DNA from: Leptospira ainazelensis
GTDB taxonomy: Bacteria; Spirochaetota; Leptospiria; Leptospirales; Leptospiraceae
Assembly: GCF_016918785.1 (NCBI RefSeq)
Contig: NZ_JAFFPT010000009.1
Location: 124,001-188,000 of the forward strand
Reading direction: 5' to 3'
Length of the DNA: 64,000 bases
A model generated the notes under the pieces. It saw only the letters and a program-made list of their open reading frames with translations. It had not been told where the DNA came from and searched no databases. The position numbers and the translations under genes are program-made. The first letter of the stretch is position 1. Each line of letters begins with the position of its first letter. This document shows positions 1 to 9,617 of the stretch, in pieces.

Positions 1-153
1 CCGGGCGCAATTCTTCTCTGGTTTTTTGTCTTAGCGAACGGGGGAGGAATGGGCGGCTCCGGTTCCTCCTGGGGATCCTCGTCCGGAGGCGGAGGTTCTT
101 GGAGCGGCGGCGGTGGAAGTTCCGGAGGCGGAGGAGCCTCGGGAAGTTGGTAA
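1..153 (+). CDS. C-terminal end of a TPM-domain (YgcG-type) membrane protein, partial
   Basis: The window opens inside this gene; only the last 50 codons are present. They encode a hydrophobic piece (GAILLWFFVLANG) and then a tail made almost only of Gly and Ser with a few Trp, ending GASGSW. A membrane helix followed by a Gly/Ser-rich tail is the standard C-terminus of YgcG/TPM-phosphatase family proteins. The next gene begins 14 bases later and carries a TPM-like domain, which fits the usual pairing. The TPM domain itself lies outside the window, so the call rests on tail composition and context. Confidence 0.7.
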   Translation, partial: PGAILLWFFVLANGGGMGGSGSSWGSSSGGGGSWSGGGGSSGGGGASGSW

Positions 154-167
154 AGAGGAAAGCCATT

Positions 168-734
168 ATGACTTTAAAAAATCGAACCAAAGAAGAATCA
201 AAATTCCTCAGAATCGGAAACCATCTGATAGAATCCTTATTTTCCGCCTTTTCGTTTTCTTTTGATAAAACCAAATCCCGTCTTTTCAAAAAGTTTTTTA
301 GTAAAAAAGACTTAAAAAAAATCGAATCCGCCGTTTCCGAGTCCGAAAAACTTCATACCGGAGAAATCAAGGTGATCTTGGAAGGGAATCTTCCCTTGTT
401 TAGAATTTTGACCGGCCTCGGCGCAAGACAAAGAGCGGAAGAACTTTTTTCCGAAAGAAAAATCTGGGACACCGAAGAAAACACGGGCATTCTCATCTAT
501 ATTCAGTTAGTCGACAAAAAGATAGAACTGTTAGCGGATCGAGGAATCTACAAAAAAATCGGGCAACACACGTTAGACGAAATATGCAACAAAATGGAGA
601 ACGGATTTCGATCCGGAGAATATCTCAAAAGTATCCTCGATGCCGTCGAAGAATTTACAAAACTTCTCCAAAAACATTTTCCGTCTGGGAAAAGAAATCC
701 GAACGAACTTTCCGATCTTCCTGAATTGATCTAA
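168..734 (+). CDS. TPM domain-containing protein
   Basis: 188 residues, no signal peptide. The central part (EIKVILEGNLPLF, then RAEELFSERKIWDT, then NTGILIYIQLVDKKIELLAD) follows the TPM-fold pattern: a strand, a region preceding Trp, then the NGILI-type strand and a hydrophobic pair with a Gly. The ATG at 168 was chosen over an in-frame upstream ATG because it has an AGAGG ribosome site directly before it and because the upstream extension is an Arg-rich shadow of the preceding Gly/Ser tail. It is 14 bases after the preceding TPM-type gene and 2 bases before the next gene, so the three are probably one transcript. Family proteins have been linked to envelope maintenance; the exact role is unknown. 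Confidence 0.75.
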   Translation: MTLKNRTKEESKFLRIGNHLIESLFSAFSFSFDKTKSRLFKKFFSKKDLKKIESAVSESEKLHTGEIKVILEGNLPLFRILTGLGARQRAEELFSERKIWDTEENTGILIYIQLVDKKIELLADRGIYKKIGQHTLDEICNKMENGFRSGEYLKSILDAVEEFTKLLQKHFPSGKRNPNELSDLPELI

Positions 735-736
735 AA

Positions 737-1123
737 ATGATAACGATCGTAGTTTCCGATCCTCTATTCGAGCCGATTCGAAAGTTCTCACTTTCCCTTC
801 CTTTTGCAACGGAGGAGATCAAATGGGAAAAGGATCTTGTGTTCTCAGTTCACAAAAAAATGTTCTGCGTTCTTATGATTGAAAAACCGTTTATGATCGG
901 TTTCAAATGTGGTCCAGAGGACGCCGAAATTCTCTCCCGAAAAAAAGGGGTTATCCCCGCTCCTTATCTCGCGAGATACGACTGGGTCCAGTGCGCTTCA
1001 CTCAAGACGCTTTCCAGGAAAGAATTGGAAAAAAGAATCCGGAATTCCTATCAATTGGTCTGGGAGAAACTTCCCGAAAAACATAAGAAAAACGATTTGT
1101 TTCCCATTCTAAAGTCCGTATAA
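737..1123 (+). CDS. MmcQ/YjbR family protein
   Basis: 128 residues. It has the order expected for MmcQ/YjbR (DUF419) proteins: an N-terminal LPFATEEIKWEKDLVFSV segment, a central CGPEDAEIL segment, then APYLARYDWVQCASLKTLS and a helix ending SYQLVWEKLPEK. The family has a CyaY-like fold and is annotated as a putative DNA-binding protein; its function is not settled. It follows the TPM gene by 2 bases, so it is probably translated from the same mRNA. The gene is full length for the family (about 115-130 residues). Confidence 0.85.
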   Translation: MITIVVSDPLFEPIRKFSLSLPFATEEIKWEKDLVFSVHKKMFCVLMIEKPFMIGFKCGPEDAEILSRKKGVIPAPYLARYDWVQCASLKTLSRKELEKRIRNSYQLVWEKLPEKHKKNDLFPILKSV

Positions 1124-1150
1124 AGTTAAATGCTCTAAGAGTTTAAATAC

Positions 1151-1459
1151 TCAAACGTGTTTTTCAAAAATTCCCCTTTCAATGGAAATTCCCAGGCGTT
1201 TGAGCATCGCTGGAATATCAAAGCCCTGTCTTTTATATTCCTCAAAAACTTCCTTTTTGGCATTTTCTAAAGCGACCTCGTCTTTCCAAACCGCAACCGT
1301 AACGAAAAAAAGCAGATCGTCTTCCTCTCTAGAATATGCGGAATCTTGAATAAACCCGGGAAGGACTTTGATAAAGTCACGATTGATTTTGACTCTTTGA
1401 AAAAATTCTTCCCGTCCCGATTTAGGGACGATAAAACGATCGATTAAAATTTTCTGCAT
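1151..1459 (-). CDS. Antibiotic biosynthesis monooxygenase-domain (ABM) protein
   Basis: 102 residues with the ABM ferredoxin-like dimeric pattern: ILIDRFIVPKSGREEFF, then LPGFIQDSAY, then LLFFVTVAVWKDEVALENAK. A clear ribosome site (AAGGAGAAGAAG) stands just before the ATG at 1459. ABM proteins range from haem-degrading enzymes to small quinone monooxygenases; I see no Asn/Trp signature typical of IsdG haem oxygenases, so substrate cannot be named. It is convergent with the YjbR-like gene and is followed upstream by an AraC regulator on the same strand, 68 bases away. Confidence 0.75.
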   Translation of the reverse strand: MQKILIDRFIVPKSGREEFFQRVKINRDFIKVLPGFIQDSAYSREEDDLLFFVTVAVWKDEVALENAKKEVFEEYKRQGFDIPAMLKRLGISIERGIFEKHV

Positions 1460-1527
1460 TCTTCTTCTCCTTTGTTAGAATCAGAATATACGAAAATCAA
1501 AAATCAAAATTGTAAAAATTCAGGAAT

Positions 1528-2301
1528 TTACCAGAGCGAAGGGGTTCTGAAAAAATCCTTAGGAGATTGACCGGAAAAGGATCGGAAATCTCTGATAAAA
1601 TGAGCCTGGTCGAAATAACCCGCCTCGAGCGCCGCGTCCGTAAGAGTTCGAAAGGGAGAATAACGTTCGATCAGAGTTTTCATTCTGATTAAATTCGCAA
1701 ATTGTTTCGGCGAAGTCCCGATCGTTTGTCTGAATCTTTTTTCGTAAGAATCTCTGCTGATCGGCATTCCTTTGAGAAGATCTTGAATTCGAAGATTCCC
1801 TTTTGAATTTCGAATTTTTTGAACCGAGTCCAGAACAAGAAGGTCAGCATTGGATTCTTGAAAGAGAGAAAGTAAAAATTCTTCGACGATCCCGATTCTT
1901 CCCTCGTCAGTTTTTGCTTCTGAAAGTTTTTCTTCCACATCCGAAGTTTTGGATTTTGGAAGGAGTTGATCCAAGGATAAATTCATTCCAAAAATTTCGT
2001 TCATCGGAGTTTTGAAAAATCTTGCCGCTCCGCCTTCTTGAAAATTCACGAGAAACATGGAAGCTTTTTTGGAATAATAGATGAGGCGGGGATTTTTTCT
2101 AAGACCTGCAATTCCTAAAATCGGAACTCCATTCTCTTTTGAACGTTCAGTGATACGAACGTTTCCCCGAATTCGAAAAGAAAGAACGATCGAAGAATTG
2201 GGAAGGATTCGATTCTCTCTTTCAATTTCACTTTCTATGATCATATAATCTTTGATATACGATTTTAGAAATCTGCTCGGAGTGAAGGTTTTGATGTTCA
2301 T
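1528..2301 (-). CDS. AraC family transcriptional regulator
   Basis: 257 residues. The C-terminal third carries two helix-turn-helix units in the AraC manner: ISRDSYEKRFRQTIGTSPKQ and then LTDAALEAGYFDQAHFIRDF followed by RSFSGQSPKDF. The N-terminal half (starting IKTFTPSRFLKSYIKDYMIIE) resembles the ligand-binding domain of the DUF6597 type found in many uncharacterised AraC regulators. It sits upstream of the ABM-domain gene in the same orientation, so it may regulate it and itself; no operator was identified. Effector unknown. Confidence 0.9.
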   Translation of the reverse strand: MNIKTFTPSRFLKSYIKDYMIIESEIERENRILPNSSIVLSFRIRGNVRITERSKENGVPILGIAGLRKNPRLIYYSKKASMFLVNFQEGGAARFFKTPMNEIFGMNLSLDQLLPKSKTSDVEEKLSEAKTDEGRIGIVEEFLLSLFQESNADLLVLDSVQKIRNSKGNLRIQDLLKGMPISRDSYEKRFRQTIGTSPKQFANLIRMKTLIERYSPFRTLTDAALEAGYFDQAHFIRDFRSFSGQSPKDFFRTPSLW

Positions 2302-2406
2302 CGGATCGAAGTTTGAAATTTGTTAAACGAAGTCAAGGCCGAACGAGCCTTCACAGAAATAACGAATCCTGATCCAAAAATGATTTGAATATCAAGACGG
2401 GATCTG

Positions 2407-2565
2407 TCGTAAGACCGACGTCACCGTGAAAGCCGCGCGCCCCGCCCTGTTTTTGGGTGGCGGGGCGGGTGGTGGAAAACTCGGCTGACTTTGCTCTATC
2501 ATAAAAAAAGACTTTTTGCAAACACAAATTCTCCGCTCCCTTTTGTCGGAATTCCGACAAAAGGG
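2407..2565. repeat. Dispersed structured intergenic element, copy 1
   Basis: A non-coding block that begins GTCGTAAGACCGAC, contains a GC-rich inverted repeat (GCCCCGCC ... GGCGGGGC, followed by GGTGGTGG), then TTTGCTCTATCA and a CTTTTTGCAA segment, and ends in a perfect 28-bp palindrome at 2538-2565 whose left half is CCCTTTTGTCGGAA. A diverged copy with the same order of blocks lies at 37123-37294. It stands between the AraC and SufE genes, both on the minus strand. Confidence 0.7.
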
Positions 2566-2645
2566 CTACTGGGTTCGTCCTCGCGAGGCCCGCTTCCAAC
2601 TTCTTTCGAAGGATCTGCAAAAATATAACCGAAGCGAGCGAGTAT

Positions 2646-3044
2646 TCAACTATTTCTAAGAATGTTCACCATGGAATAAAGGCCGTTTCTTCGGGACATG
2701 GAAAGATGTTTATCTAGTCCGATCTCTTTTAAAAATTCGAGGGATGCCTTTTTAATCTCTTCTCTGGTTCTTCCTGAAAAAACCCGAATCAAAAGCGCGA
2801 TCATTCCGCGTGTGATCGCGGAATCGCTGTCCGCTTGAAAGAGAACTTTCCCGTCGGTTTCTTCCGAAACGATCCAGACGCGGGACTGACAACCGGGCAC
2901 AAGGCGCTCCTGAGTTTTTAAAGAATCGGGAATGGAACCGAGTTCGTCTCCCATTTCGATAAGAAGTTGATAGCGCTCCTGCCAATCCGTACATTCTGAA
3001 AATTCGGAAACAATCTCTCTCTGAATTTCTTCGATACTGCCCAT
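2646..3044 (-). CDS. sufE: SufE family cysteine-desulfurase activator
   Basis: 132 residues. SufE accepts the persulfide sulfur from the cysteine desulfurase SufS and passes it to the SufBCD scaffold for Fe-S cluster assembly in the cytoplasm. The signature [10 protein letters not shown] with the sulfur-accepting Cys is present, followed by [18 protein letters not shown] and FSGRTREEI, all standard. The first ATG (3044) is preferred over an in-frame TTG 24 bases upstream: it has GGAAAGAGAAG before it and puts the active Cys at residue 52, next to position 51 in the E. coli protein. No other suf genes are adjacent. Confidence 0.92.
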   Translation of the reverse strand: MGSIEEIQREIVSEFSECTDWQERYQLLIEMGDELGSIPDSLKTQERLVPGCQSRVWIVSEETDGKVLFQADSDSAITRGMIALLIRVFSGRTREEIKKASLEFLKEIGLDKHLSMSRRNGLYSMVNILRNS

Positions 3045-3286
3045 AACTTCTCTTTCCAGCTTTTCCAAAAGACGCGGACGAGCAATCAGAAAAAGGGAAT
3101 CCTTTCTTCCGATGGATCCTTCGTTTTTTAGACGATTCTTATCATTAAGTCGAACGCCCGTTTCCGTTTAAAATGGATTGGAAAGAATTCGAATCGGAAC
3201 TTACCGAAGTAAAAAGTAAAAAATGAGTTTTCCTGCAAAGGAATTCTCAGAGAACATTCCAAGAGATCCGGGAGACAATCGTTTTT

Positions 3287-4300
3287 ATGAAAGTATATGA
3301 AATCCAAAATCAATTCGGACTTGAGAATTTAAGAATCGCGGAACGTCCCGATCCGACTCCGGCGCACGGCGAAGTTTTAGTAAGAATGAGAGCCGCTTCC
3401 CTCAACTACAGAGATTATCTGATGGCGATCGGAAAATACAATCCTAAACAGAAACTTCCTTTAGTCCCTCTCTCGGACGGCGCGGGGGAAATCGTCCAGA
3501 TCGGTCCGGGAATAACAAAGTGGAAAGTCGGAGACAAGGTCTGCGCCAACTTCGCACAGACTTGGTTGGACGGAGCTCCTGACATCGACATGCTCAGAAA
3601 CACCCTCGGAGGCCCGTTAGACGGAACACTCTGCGAGTTAAGAATTTTCGGAGAACAAGGTTTGGTTCCGATGCCGGAAAATATTTCTTTCGCAGAAGCT
3701 TCCACTTTGCCTTGCGCGGCTCTTACCGCTTACACCGCGATCGTAACCCACGGAAATATTCAACCCGGAGCGACCGTAGTTGTGCAGGGAACGGGAGGCG
3801 TTTCCATTTTTGCATTACAATTTGCTAAAATGATGGGAGCCAGGGTGATCGCAACGTCTTCGAGTAACGATAAATTAGAAAAGGTAAAGGCTCTCGGCGC
3901 GGACGAAGTCATCAACTACAACGAAAAGAAGGACTGGGATCGGGAAGTAAGAAAGATGACGAATAAGAAAGGAGCCGATCTCATCATCGAAGTCGGCGGC
4001 GCAGGAACCTTGCAAAAATCTATTTCCAGCACAAAACCTTGGGGGACAATCGCTCTCATCGGCGTTCTCGCGGGTGGAGAAAGTAACGATCTTTCCCTTT
4101 TTCCGATTCTTATGCAGGGAATTCGAGTGCAGGGAATCATCGTGGGAAGCAGACGGAACTTCGAAGACATGAACAGGGCCATCAGTATCAACGGAATCAA
4201 ACCCGTAGTCGATGAGATCTATCCTTTTGAAAAAACTCCGATCGCCTATGAAACTCTCAAAGCGGGAAAACATTTCGGAAAAGTTTGTATCGAAATTTAA
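3287..4300 (+). CDS. Zinc-independent medium-chain alcohol dehydrogenase / quinone oxidoreductase-like protein
   Basis: 337 residues, the usual length for the medium-chain dehydrogenase/reductase superfamily. The GroES-like N-terminal domain includes [17 protein letters not shown] and [18 protein letters not shown]; the nucleotide-binding domain has [18 protein letters not shown] and then [22 protein letters not shown]. The residues in the catalytic-zinc positions are not Cys/His, which points to the NADPH:quinone-reductase branch. The physiological substrate is unknown. It is a single gene, followed by about 1 kb without a recognisable gene. Confidence 0.88.
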   Translation: MKVYEIQNQFGLENLRIAERPDPTPAHGEVLVRMRAASLNYRDYLMAIGKYNPKQKLPLVPLSDGAGEIVQIGPGITKWKVGDKVCANFAQTWLDGAPDIDMLRNTLGGPLDGTLCELRIFGEQGLVPMPENISFAEASTLPCAALTAYTAIVTHGNIQPGATVVVQGTGGVSIFALQFAKMMGARVIATSSSNDKLEKVKALGADEVINYNEKKDWDREVRKMTNKKGADLIIEVGGAGTLQKSISSTKPWGTIALIGVLAGGESNDLSLFPILMQGIRVQGIIVGSRRNFEDMNRAISINGIKPVVDEIYPFEKTPIAYETLKAGKHFGKVCIEI

Positions 4301-5386
4301 GAATTCTCGATAGAAACACATTCGTTTGAATGAATCTACTCTTGTTCGACTTTTTTTTTCGGAGGTTTCCGAATTGTATTTTCTCCGTCAGAACGGTCTT
4401 TCGGGGAAGAATAAACTTCCTCGAAATTTTAATCCTTTAGTTCAGATTCTACGACGGAAATCTTCAAACCGAAGGGGAGATCTCCGGTTTCTCCAAAAGG
4501 TCTTTTCCAAAACCGAAAAAAAACATTTTGTAAACCCTTAATAAAACGTTAGAGTTCCCACAGATTAGGTCTCTTAGGCGATTTCCCAACTTCCTAAAAA
4601 TCGATTGTGGTCGGATTTTCGTTAGAGTTCCTACAGATTACTTCCCTTAGGCGGTTTGAACTTTCAAACAAATCGATTGCTGTCAAATTTTTATTGGAGT
4701 TCCTACTTTCTGAGAAATTCAGGCCTCGGTTCCTTGGCGCTCTCACTTTTTGGGACAAGTTTTTAGTCACATTTCGATTTTCGATCGAAACAGGATAAAC
4801 ATACCGGAACGTCATCGACTGAAACGATTTTCAAAAAACACGACTCCGAAATTTTAAAAAGAATTTCTCTCTCGGTCGGACCTTACCGAGCAGAAGCGAT
4901 GTCGGAATTCAACCACTCAAAACGTTGAAAAGAAAAAGGTAGAAACAACCAAAACTTCCCGGGGATCTCTCCGAGATCTTCCATCTCTTGAAGGATAAAA
5001 TTCTTCTCCATTGGAATGAATTGGAACAATTCAATATCCTAATTCGATTTCCGTTTTCACGAAATTTTTTCCATTTAAGAATCCGATTGGAACGGATGCT
5101 CCGATTTTGAAATCGCTTCTACCCAAAATGCAAAAAATTCTTTTCATTCTCAAAATGAAGAGAATTTAAAAGGCCAATTCAAATTTTGAGTTAAAACCCT
5201 TCCTTCTATGGACTGAAATGGGAACTGCTGCTCAACGGCCTGATTCGTTTTATTAAATTTTATTCTGTTATAATAAATTCTCCTTGTATTCCGGGAAAAC
5301 CAGATTCTTATCGTATTTAAAAAATACCTTTTCCAAATAAATCCGTGAGTAGGATCTGGAAATCTTTTCGAGGGACGTTATTCATC
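4301..5386. other. Non-coding stretch with GAGTTCCTAC-type repeats
   Basis: About 1.1 kb with no convincing gene on either strand: reading frames are short, start on TTG, or have compositions unlike neighbours. From about 4549 to 4715 three repeats of the GTTAGAGTTCC(T/C)ACAGATTA type occur with the related segment AATCGATTG following each of the first two (4608, 4673). The rest, to the start of the oxygenase gene, is AT-rich and featureless to me, apart from the promoter that must serve that gene. Confidence 0.6.
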
Positions 5387-6541
5387 ATGGCGACAAAAAC
5401 TCTTACTAAACCGAAGACTAAAGGAAAAACCCAGTCTAAACCGAAATCAAATTCGGTGGCTCCGAAAAAGACGAACTCAAAATCCTCTCCTTCCTTACAA
5501 AAAGGTTTTCTGGATTCTAAAAATCCTCTTCCGGTCGTTTATCAACCGGCTTCCTCGGACCAAGCCGACAAATCCGCTTTGATCCAATGGATCAAGTCCA
5601 ACAAACGTGCGTTAAACGATGATCTTAAGGAATACGGCGCCATCCTTTTTAGGGGTTTCGACGTAACATCGCCTCAGGACTTTGAGGACGTTATCTTAAA
5701 CGTGGATCCGAATCTAAAAAATAATTATCTGGGAACTTCTCCCCGCAATCAGGTGACGAAGTATGCCTTTACCGCAACCGAACTTCCTCCCGCTTATCCG
5801 ATCATGCAACACGCGGAGATGAGTTTTTTGGATTCTCCTCCTAAAAAACTTTTTTTCTTTTGCGGCAAAGCTCCCGGTCGATTCGGGGAAACTCCGATCA
5901 CCGATCTCAGAAAAGTTCTGCAGGAAATGCCCCGATCGATCCGTGATAAATTCGAAAAGGAAAAGATACGGTATTCCAGAGTTTACAACGGCCCTTCCAA
6001 TCAATCTCGCTTTCAATTTTGGAAAACCAAACGTTGGGATGAAATGTTTCAGACCAAAAATCGGGAAGAAGTCGAAAAGGTTTCTAAAAAACAAAACTTC
6101 AAGGTGGAATGGTTCGGAGACGATAATCTTCGACTGATCAATACGACCCTTGCGATTCGAAAACATCCTGAATTCAAAACGCTCGCTTGGCACAATCACT
6201 CACAGGTCTTTCATATCGACGCCGCAAGAAAAGAATATTGGCATATCTTCGCTCGTCAAAAAACGATTCGCGGATTTTTTATAGGAATCGCCCTCGAAGT
6301 TTTAACTCTTCTCAAAAAACTCACGACGAAAAAAGAATATCTCGATACAAATTGCAGCTACGGTAACGGAGACGAAATTACCTTGGAAGAACTCGTTCAG
6401 ATCCAAAATACATTTTGGAAAAACATCTCTCTCTTTTCCTGGCAAAACGGAGACGTTCTCGTGATCGACAACTATTCGGTCTCTCACGGTAGACATCCGT
6501 TCTCCGGTCCAAGACAAATTTACGTGGCTTGGGCGGATTAA
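5387..6541 (+). CDS. TauD/TfdA (clavaminate synthase-like) Fe(II)/2-oxoglutarate oxygenase
   Basis: 384 residues. Such enzymes hydroxylate or otherwise oxidise small molecules using Fe(II), O2 and 2-oxoglutarate. The metal triad is visible: H142-x-E144 in MQHAEMSF and distal H367 in SVSHGRHPF, with R376 in [10 protein letters not shown] as the likely 2-oxoglutarate anchor. His-x-Glu rather than His-x-Asp is the clavaminate-synthase variant. The first 35 residues are Lys/Ser/Thr/Pro-rich and probably disordered. ATG 5387 is preferred over GTG 5345. The stop is 4 bases before a bile-acid symporter-family gene, so the two are very probably co-transcribed; this suggests the oxygenase acts on something carried by that transporter, but the substrate is not known. 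Confidence 0.85.
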   Translation: MATKTLTKPKTKGKTQSKPKSNSVAPKKTNSKSSPSLQKGFLDSKNPLPVVYQPASSDQADKSALIQWIKSNKRALNDDLKEYGAILFRGFDVTSPQDFEDVILNVDPNLKNNYLGTSPRNQVTKYAFTATELPPAYPIMQHAEMSFLDSPPKKLFFFCGKAPGRFGETPITDLRKVLQEMPRSIRDKFEKEKIRYSRVYNGPSNQSRFQFWKTKRWDEMFQTKNREEVEKVSKKQNFKVEWFGDDNLRLINTTLAIRKHPEFKTLAWHNHSQVFHIDAARKEYWHIFARQKTIRGFFIGIALEVLTLLKKLTTKKEYLDTNCSYGNGDEITLEELVQIQNTFWKNISLFSWQNGDVLVIDNYSVSHGRHPFSGPRQIYVAWAD

Positions 6542-6545
6542 ATCG

Positions 6546-7454
6546 ATGCAGGATTTGGACGCGGTTCGGATCAATTTTAACGAAAGCGGATTATTGTTTT
6601 TAAATCTTCTTTTGGGGCTGATCATGTTCGGGATCGCCTTGGAGCTTAAATTAGAAGATTTTAAACTTCTTTTTAAAAAACCGAAAGCGTCCATTACGGG
6701 AATCGTTTCCCAATTTATCTTATTTCCGTTTGCCACTTTTCTTCTGCTCTGGATTTTAAATCCTCCGCCCGGTGTCGCGTTAGGAATGCTTCTCGTGGCG
6801 GCTTGCCCGGGGGGAAATATTTCCAACTTTATCACTTCCCTTGCAAAAGGAAATACGGCCCTTTCGATTTCTCTGACCGCGTTTTCGTCTACATTAGCGA
6901 TCATTGCGACTCCGTTTAATTTCTTTTTTTGGGGAAATCTTTATCCTCCGGTTCACAACGCGCTGAAAGAAATCACCCTTGACCCCTGGGACGTTTTTAA
7001 AGCGATTCTGATGATCCTTCTGATTCCGATCTCGCTCGGACTTTTGACAAACCGCTTTCTACCTTCGATTTCGGCCAAAGTGGAAAAACCTCTCAAACTT
7101 CTTTCAGCTTTAATCTTTGCGGCATTTCTCGTGGTCGCTCTCGCCGCGAATTTTCAAGTATTTTTACAAGTCATTCATAAGGTCTTTGTTTACGTTTTTC
7201 TAATGAACTCGGTCGGTTTTTTTCTCGGCTATTACTTTGCAAAACTTATGAGACTCGACGAAAAAGACTCGCGGTGTATTTCGATTGAAACCGGGATTCA
7301 GAATTCGGGACTCGGCCTCGTTCTGATCTTCGCCTTTTTCGGAGGACAAGGAAGTATGGCGATCATAGCCGCCGTCTGGGGAATTTGGCACGCGATCGCA
7401 GGCGTTATTCTCGCTTGGTTCTGGTCCAAACGAACAAAATCTCTAAACGTCTAA
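6546..7454 (+). CDS. Bile acid:sodium symporter (BASS) family transporter
   Basis: 302 residues, about nine or ten hydrophobic segments, typical of the BASS/SBF family. Motifs include [14 protein letters not shown] near the start, [20 protein letters not shown] (the conserved crossover with the P-G-G-N-x-S-N signature) and [19 protein letters not shown] residues in the second half ([10 protein letters not shown]). Family members use Na+ to import bile acids, pantoate, pyruvate and other organic anions. It is downstream of and nearly abuts the 2-oxoglutarate oxygenase gene. Its 3' end overlaps the convergent trhO gene by 4 bases. Substrate unknown. Confidence 0.9.
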   Translation: MQDLDAVRINFNESGLLFLNLLLGLIMFGIALELKLEDFKLLFKKPKASITGIVSQFILFPFATFLLLWILNPPPGVALGMLLVAACPGGNISNFITSLAKGNTALSISLTAFSSTLAIIATPFNFFFWGNLYPPVHNALKEITLDPWDVFKAILMILLIPISLGLLTNRFLPSISAKVEKPLKLLSALIFAAFLVVALAANFQVFLQVIHKVFVYVFLMNSVGFFLGYYFAKLMRLDEKDSRCISIETGIQNSGLGLVLIFAFFGGQGSMAIIAAVWGIWHAIAGVILAWFWSKRTKSLNV

Positions 7455-8554
7455 ACTGTTTTGAATGGATTCTGGATTTTATAAAGTTCGGAAATTTTCG
7501 GACGAATTCTCGATTTCGTAAAAAATCGATTATCGTTCAGTTTGCCTTTTCGGATTTCTTTCTGTTTTTCTTTCGGCAAATGAAGAATCGTTTTACATTC
7601 TTCGGTACAACAACCTTCGAATTTTTCGGAACAACGCTCGCACTGGATAAAAAGGATATGACATCCGGGGTTTGCACAGTTGACGTGACGGTCGCTTTTC
7701 TCTCCGCACTGATGACAGGTCGAAATGATTTCGGTTCCTATCTTTTCCTGCAAACGTCCGTCGAAAACAAAATTCTTACCTTTGAATTTCGACTCCAATC
7801 CTTTTTCCGCGACTTCGTGAGCGTAGGAAATAATACCGCCGTGAAGCTGATTTACGTCCTTGTAACCGTGGTGTTTTAACCAAGCGCTCGCCTTTTCACA
7901 GCGAATTCCTCCGGTACAATACATTAATATTTTATCATCTTCTTTTCCGTTTAGTAATTCCAGAAGCATCTGAAGTTCTTCCCGAAACGTATCCGATTGA
8001 GGAAGAAGCGCCCTTTCAAAATGGCCGATCTCGCTCTCGTAATGATTTCTTACGTCGACTACGATCGTTTTTTCAGATTCTAAATGACGATTGAATTCTT
8101 CCGCGGAAAGATGAGTTCCTACGTTAGTCACATCGAATGCGTTGTCGTCCAGTCCGTCCGCGACGATTTTTTTTCTAATCTTTAGATCCAGTTTTAAGAA
8201 GGATTCACGATCGTCTTCGACCGCGATCTTGAACGGCATATCTTTGAATTCTTCTCTCGAATCCAAATTCTCCCTAAACTTTTCAAAATTGTCCGAAGGA
8301 ACCGAAAGTTGCGCGTTGATTCCCTCTCTCGCAATGTAAATTCGTCCGAGAACTCCGAGAGATTCCCATTCGAGATAGAGTTTATCTCTCAGGTTTTCTA
8401 CATTTTCTAAAATGACATAACGGTAAAAGGATAACGTAGTCCGAGGAAAGTTTTCGGCCTCAAGACGTTTTTTAAGAATTTCCTTTCCATAAATATTATG
8501 GAGGGGACGTTTTTTAGTCTTTGTGTTTTTTTCCGTTTCTTCCCGATTTGCCAT
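7451..8554 (-). CDS. trhO: tRNA uridine(34) hydroxylase TrhO (rhodanese-related, YceA/UPF0176)
   Basis: 367 residues. TrhO uses oxygen to hydroxylate U34 of certain tRNAs, the first step to 5-methoxy- or cmo5-uridine. The UPF0176 N-terminal domain ([28 protein letters not shown]) is followed by the rhodanese domain with the active loop [20 protein letters not shown] and LHGGI. The C-terminal part has several Cys pairs ([19 protein letters not shown], then [16 protein letters not shown]), which resemble a zinc-binding region common in TrhO proteins. Full length. Convergent with the symporter gene, overlapping its stop. Confidence 0.93.
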   Translation of the reverse strand: MANREETEKNTKTKKRPLHNIYGKEILKKRLEAENFPRTTLSFYRYVILENVENLRDKLYLEWESLGVLGRIYIAREGINAQLSVPSDNFEKFRENLDSREEFKDMPFKIAVEDDRESFLKLDLKIRKKIVADGLDDNAFDVTNVGTHLSAEEFNRHLESEKTIVVDVRNHYESEIGHFERALLPQSDTFREELQMLLELLNGKEDDKILMYCTGGIRCEKASAWLKHHGYKDVNQLHGGIISYAHEVAEKGLESKFKGKNFVFDGRLQEKIGTEIISTCHQCGEKSDRHVNCANPGCHILFIQCERCSEKFEGCCTEECKTILHLPKEKQKEIRKGKLNDNRFFTKSRIRPKISELYKIQNPFKTV

Positions 8555-8756
8555 ACTTTCTTAACTCTGGAATTCAAACGGTTTCTGACAAGCCTTTCTT
8601 CTCGTAAACGATCTCCTTCCCGCGGCTTTCCTTGTTCTCTAAGGGACAAAGAAGCTAAAAAAAGAAGCCGACTTTTTTCGTTTCGAAGCGGACATAAAAC
8701 ATTCCCGTCCAACCTTTTTTCAAAGATTTGACCGTAGGAACCTTTCGATTTACACT

Positions 8757-9437
8757 TTACGAAACTTTATAAATTCTTTTCGAGTCCAGCCGATGTCCGA
8801 AAAAGGCGATCAAGGTATAAAGAACCAGCGCCTGGATCGCAAACATATAGATGTTATCCGGTACGGGTGCGAACGGGTTGATAAAGATTAGAAGCAAAAA
8901 AATACACCCAAGAATCGGCATTCCCCATTTCCCTGAAAAACCTTCTCCACTTTTACTTCCGCTAAAATAATAAACGAAGGAAAGAACGGTCAAACCCGCT
9001 TCGATTCCGACGGTGAGCCAGAGATTGTTCCAAAGACCGAAACCCAATTTGGTTCCGGAATCCGAAAAAACAGGAAGATCCGGAGTATGCACCGGTAAAT
9101 CTAAGACGTAATGCGAAATTACTGAAAGAGAAACCGCAAGCGCCACCTTCCATCGATAGGAAGCCGTCTCCGTTTTCAGATAAAAATAAAATCCTAAAAA
9201 GACCAAAAGCGCCCAGAAGATTCCGGCGACAAGGCTGTGAGTATAAGGCATATAATAAAGATCGAATGGATTGCTCGCCGTAAATCCGGGAATCAATCTC
9301 ATGTGTTCGATTCCGAACATGACAAAAATCATAAATAAAAAATCGACGAATTGGACTCCGACAAGAAGACTCCAGAACGGAGTTTTTGGTACCGTCTTTT
9401 TCAAGGCTAAGGCAACGCTGTAATGTCCGATAAACAT
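8757..9437 (-). CDS. Integral membrane protein, YdjM/metal-dependent-hydrolase-like
   Basis: 226 residues with about six hydrophobic segments. The start GHYSVALALKKTVP, the early Asp in VGVQFVDFLF and the later MPYTHSL motif, followed by SVISHYVLDLPVHTPDLP, place conserved His and Asp residues near membrane helix ends as in the LexA-binding/YdjM group of membrane-bound putative hydrolases. Function unknown. A ribosome site (AAAAGGAGAACTCC) precedes ATG 9437. It stands alone between trhO (same strand, 200 bases away) and the divergent alkD-like gene. Confidence 0.65.
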   Translation of the reverse strand: MFIGHYSVALALKKTVPKTPFWSLLVGVQFVDFLFMIFVMFGIEHMRLIPGFTASNPFDLYYMPYTHSLVAGIFWALLVFLGFYFYLKTETASYRWKVALAVSLSVISHYVLDLPVHTPDLPVFSDSGTKLGFGLWNNLWLTVGIEAGLTVLSFVYYFSGSKSGEGFSGKWGMPILGCIFLLLIFINPFAPVPDNIYMFAIQALVLYTLIAFFGHRLDSKRIYKVS

Positions 9438-9617
9438 GGAGTTCTCCTTTTAAGAAAAGTACAATATCGGGCTGAATTCGATCCCTTTGCTAAAACGAAG
9501 TCAATCTTTTACTAACATCCCCGATTTAAAAAGAGAGAGGTTCGTTTCGATCTTGAAAACGGATTCTTCGTTCAAAAATAGTATTGCCCTGATAAAGAGG
9601 TTCGATACCAAAGAACG

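Noticed and set aside
99..167. Upstream in-frame ATG of the second TPM gene
   Set aside because: The extra 23 residues are an Arg-rich alternative-frame reading of the Gly/Ser tail of the preceding gene.
2351..2620. 89-codon minus-strand frame between the AraC and SufE genes
   Set aside because: It runs through the palindromic repeat element and has no domain or plausible start.
4326..4541. 71-codon frame after the quinone-reductase-like gene
   Set aside because: Starts on TTG without a ribosome site, no domain, and overlaps repeat-rich DNA.
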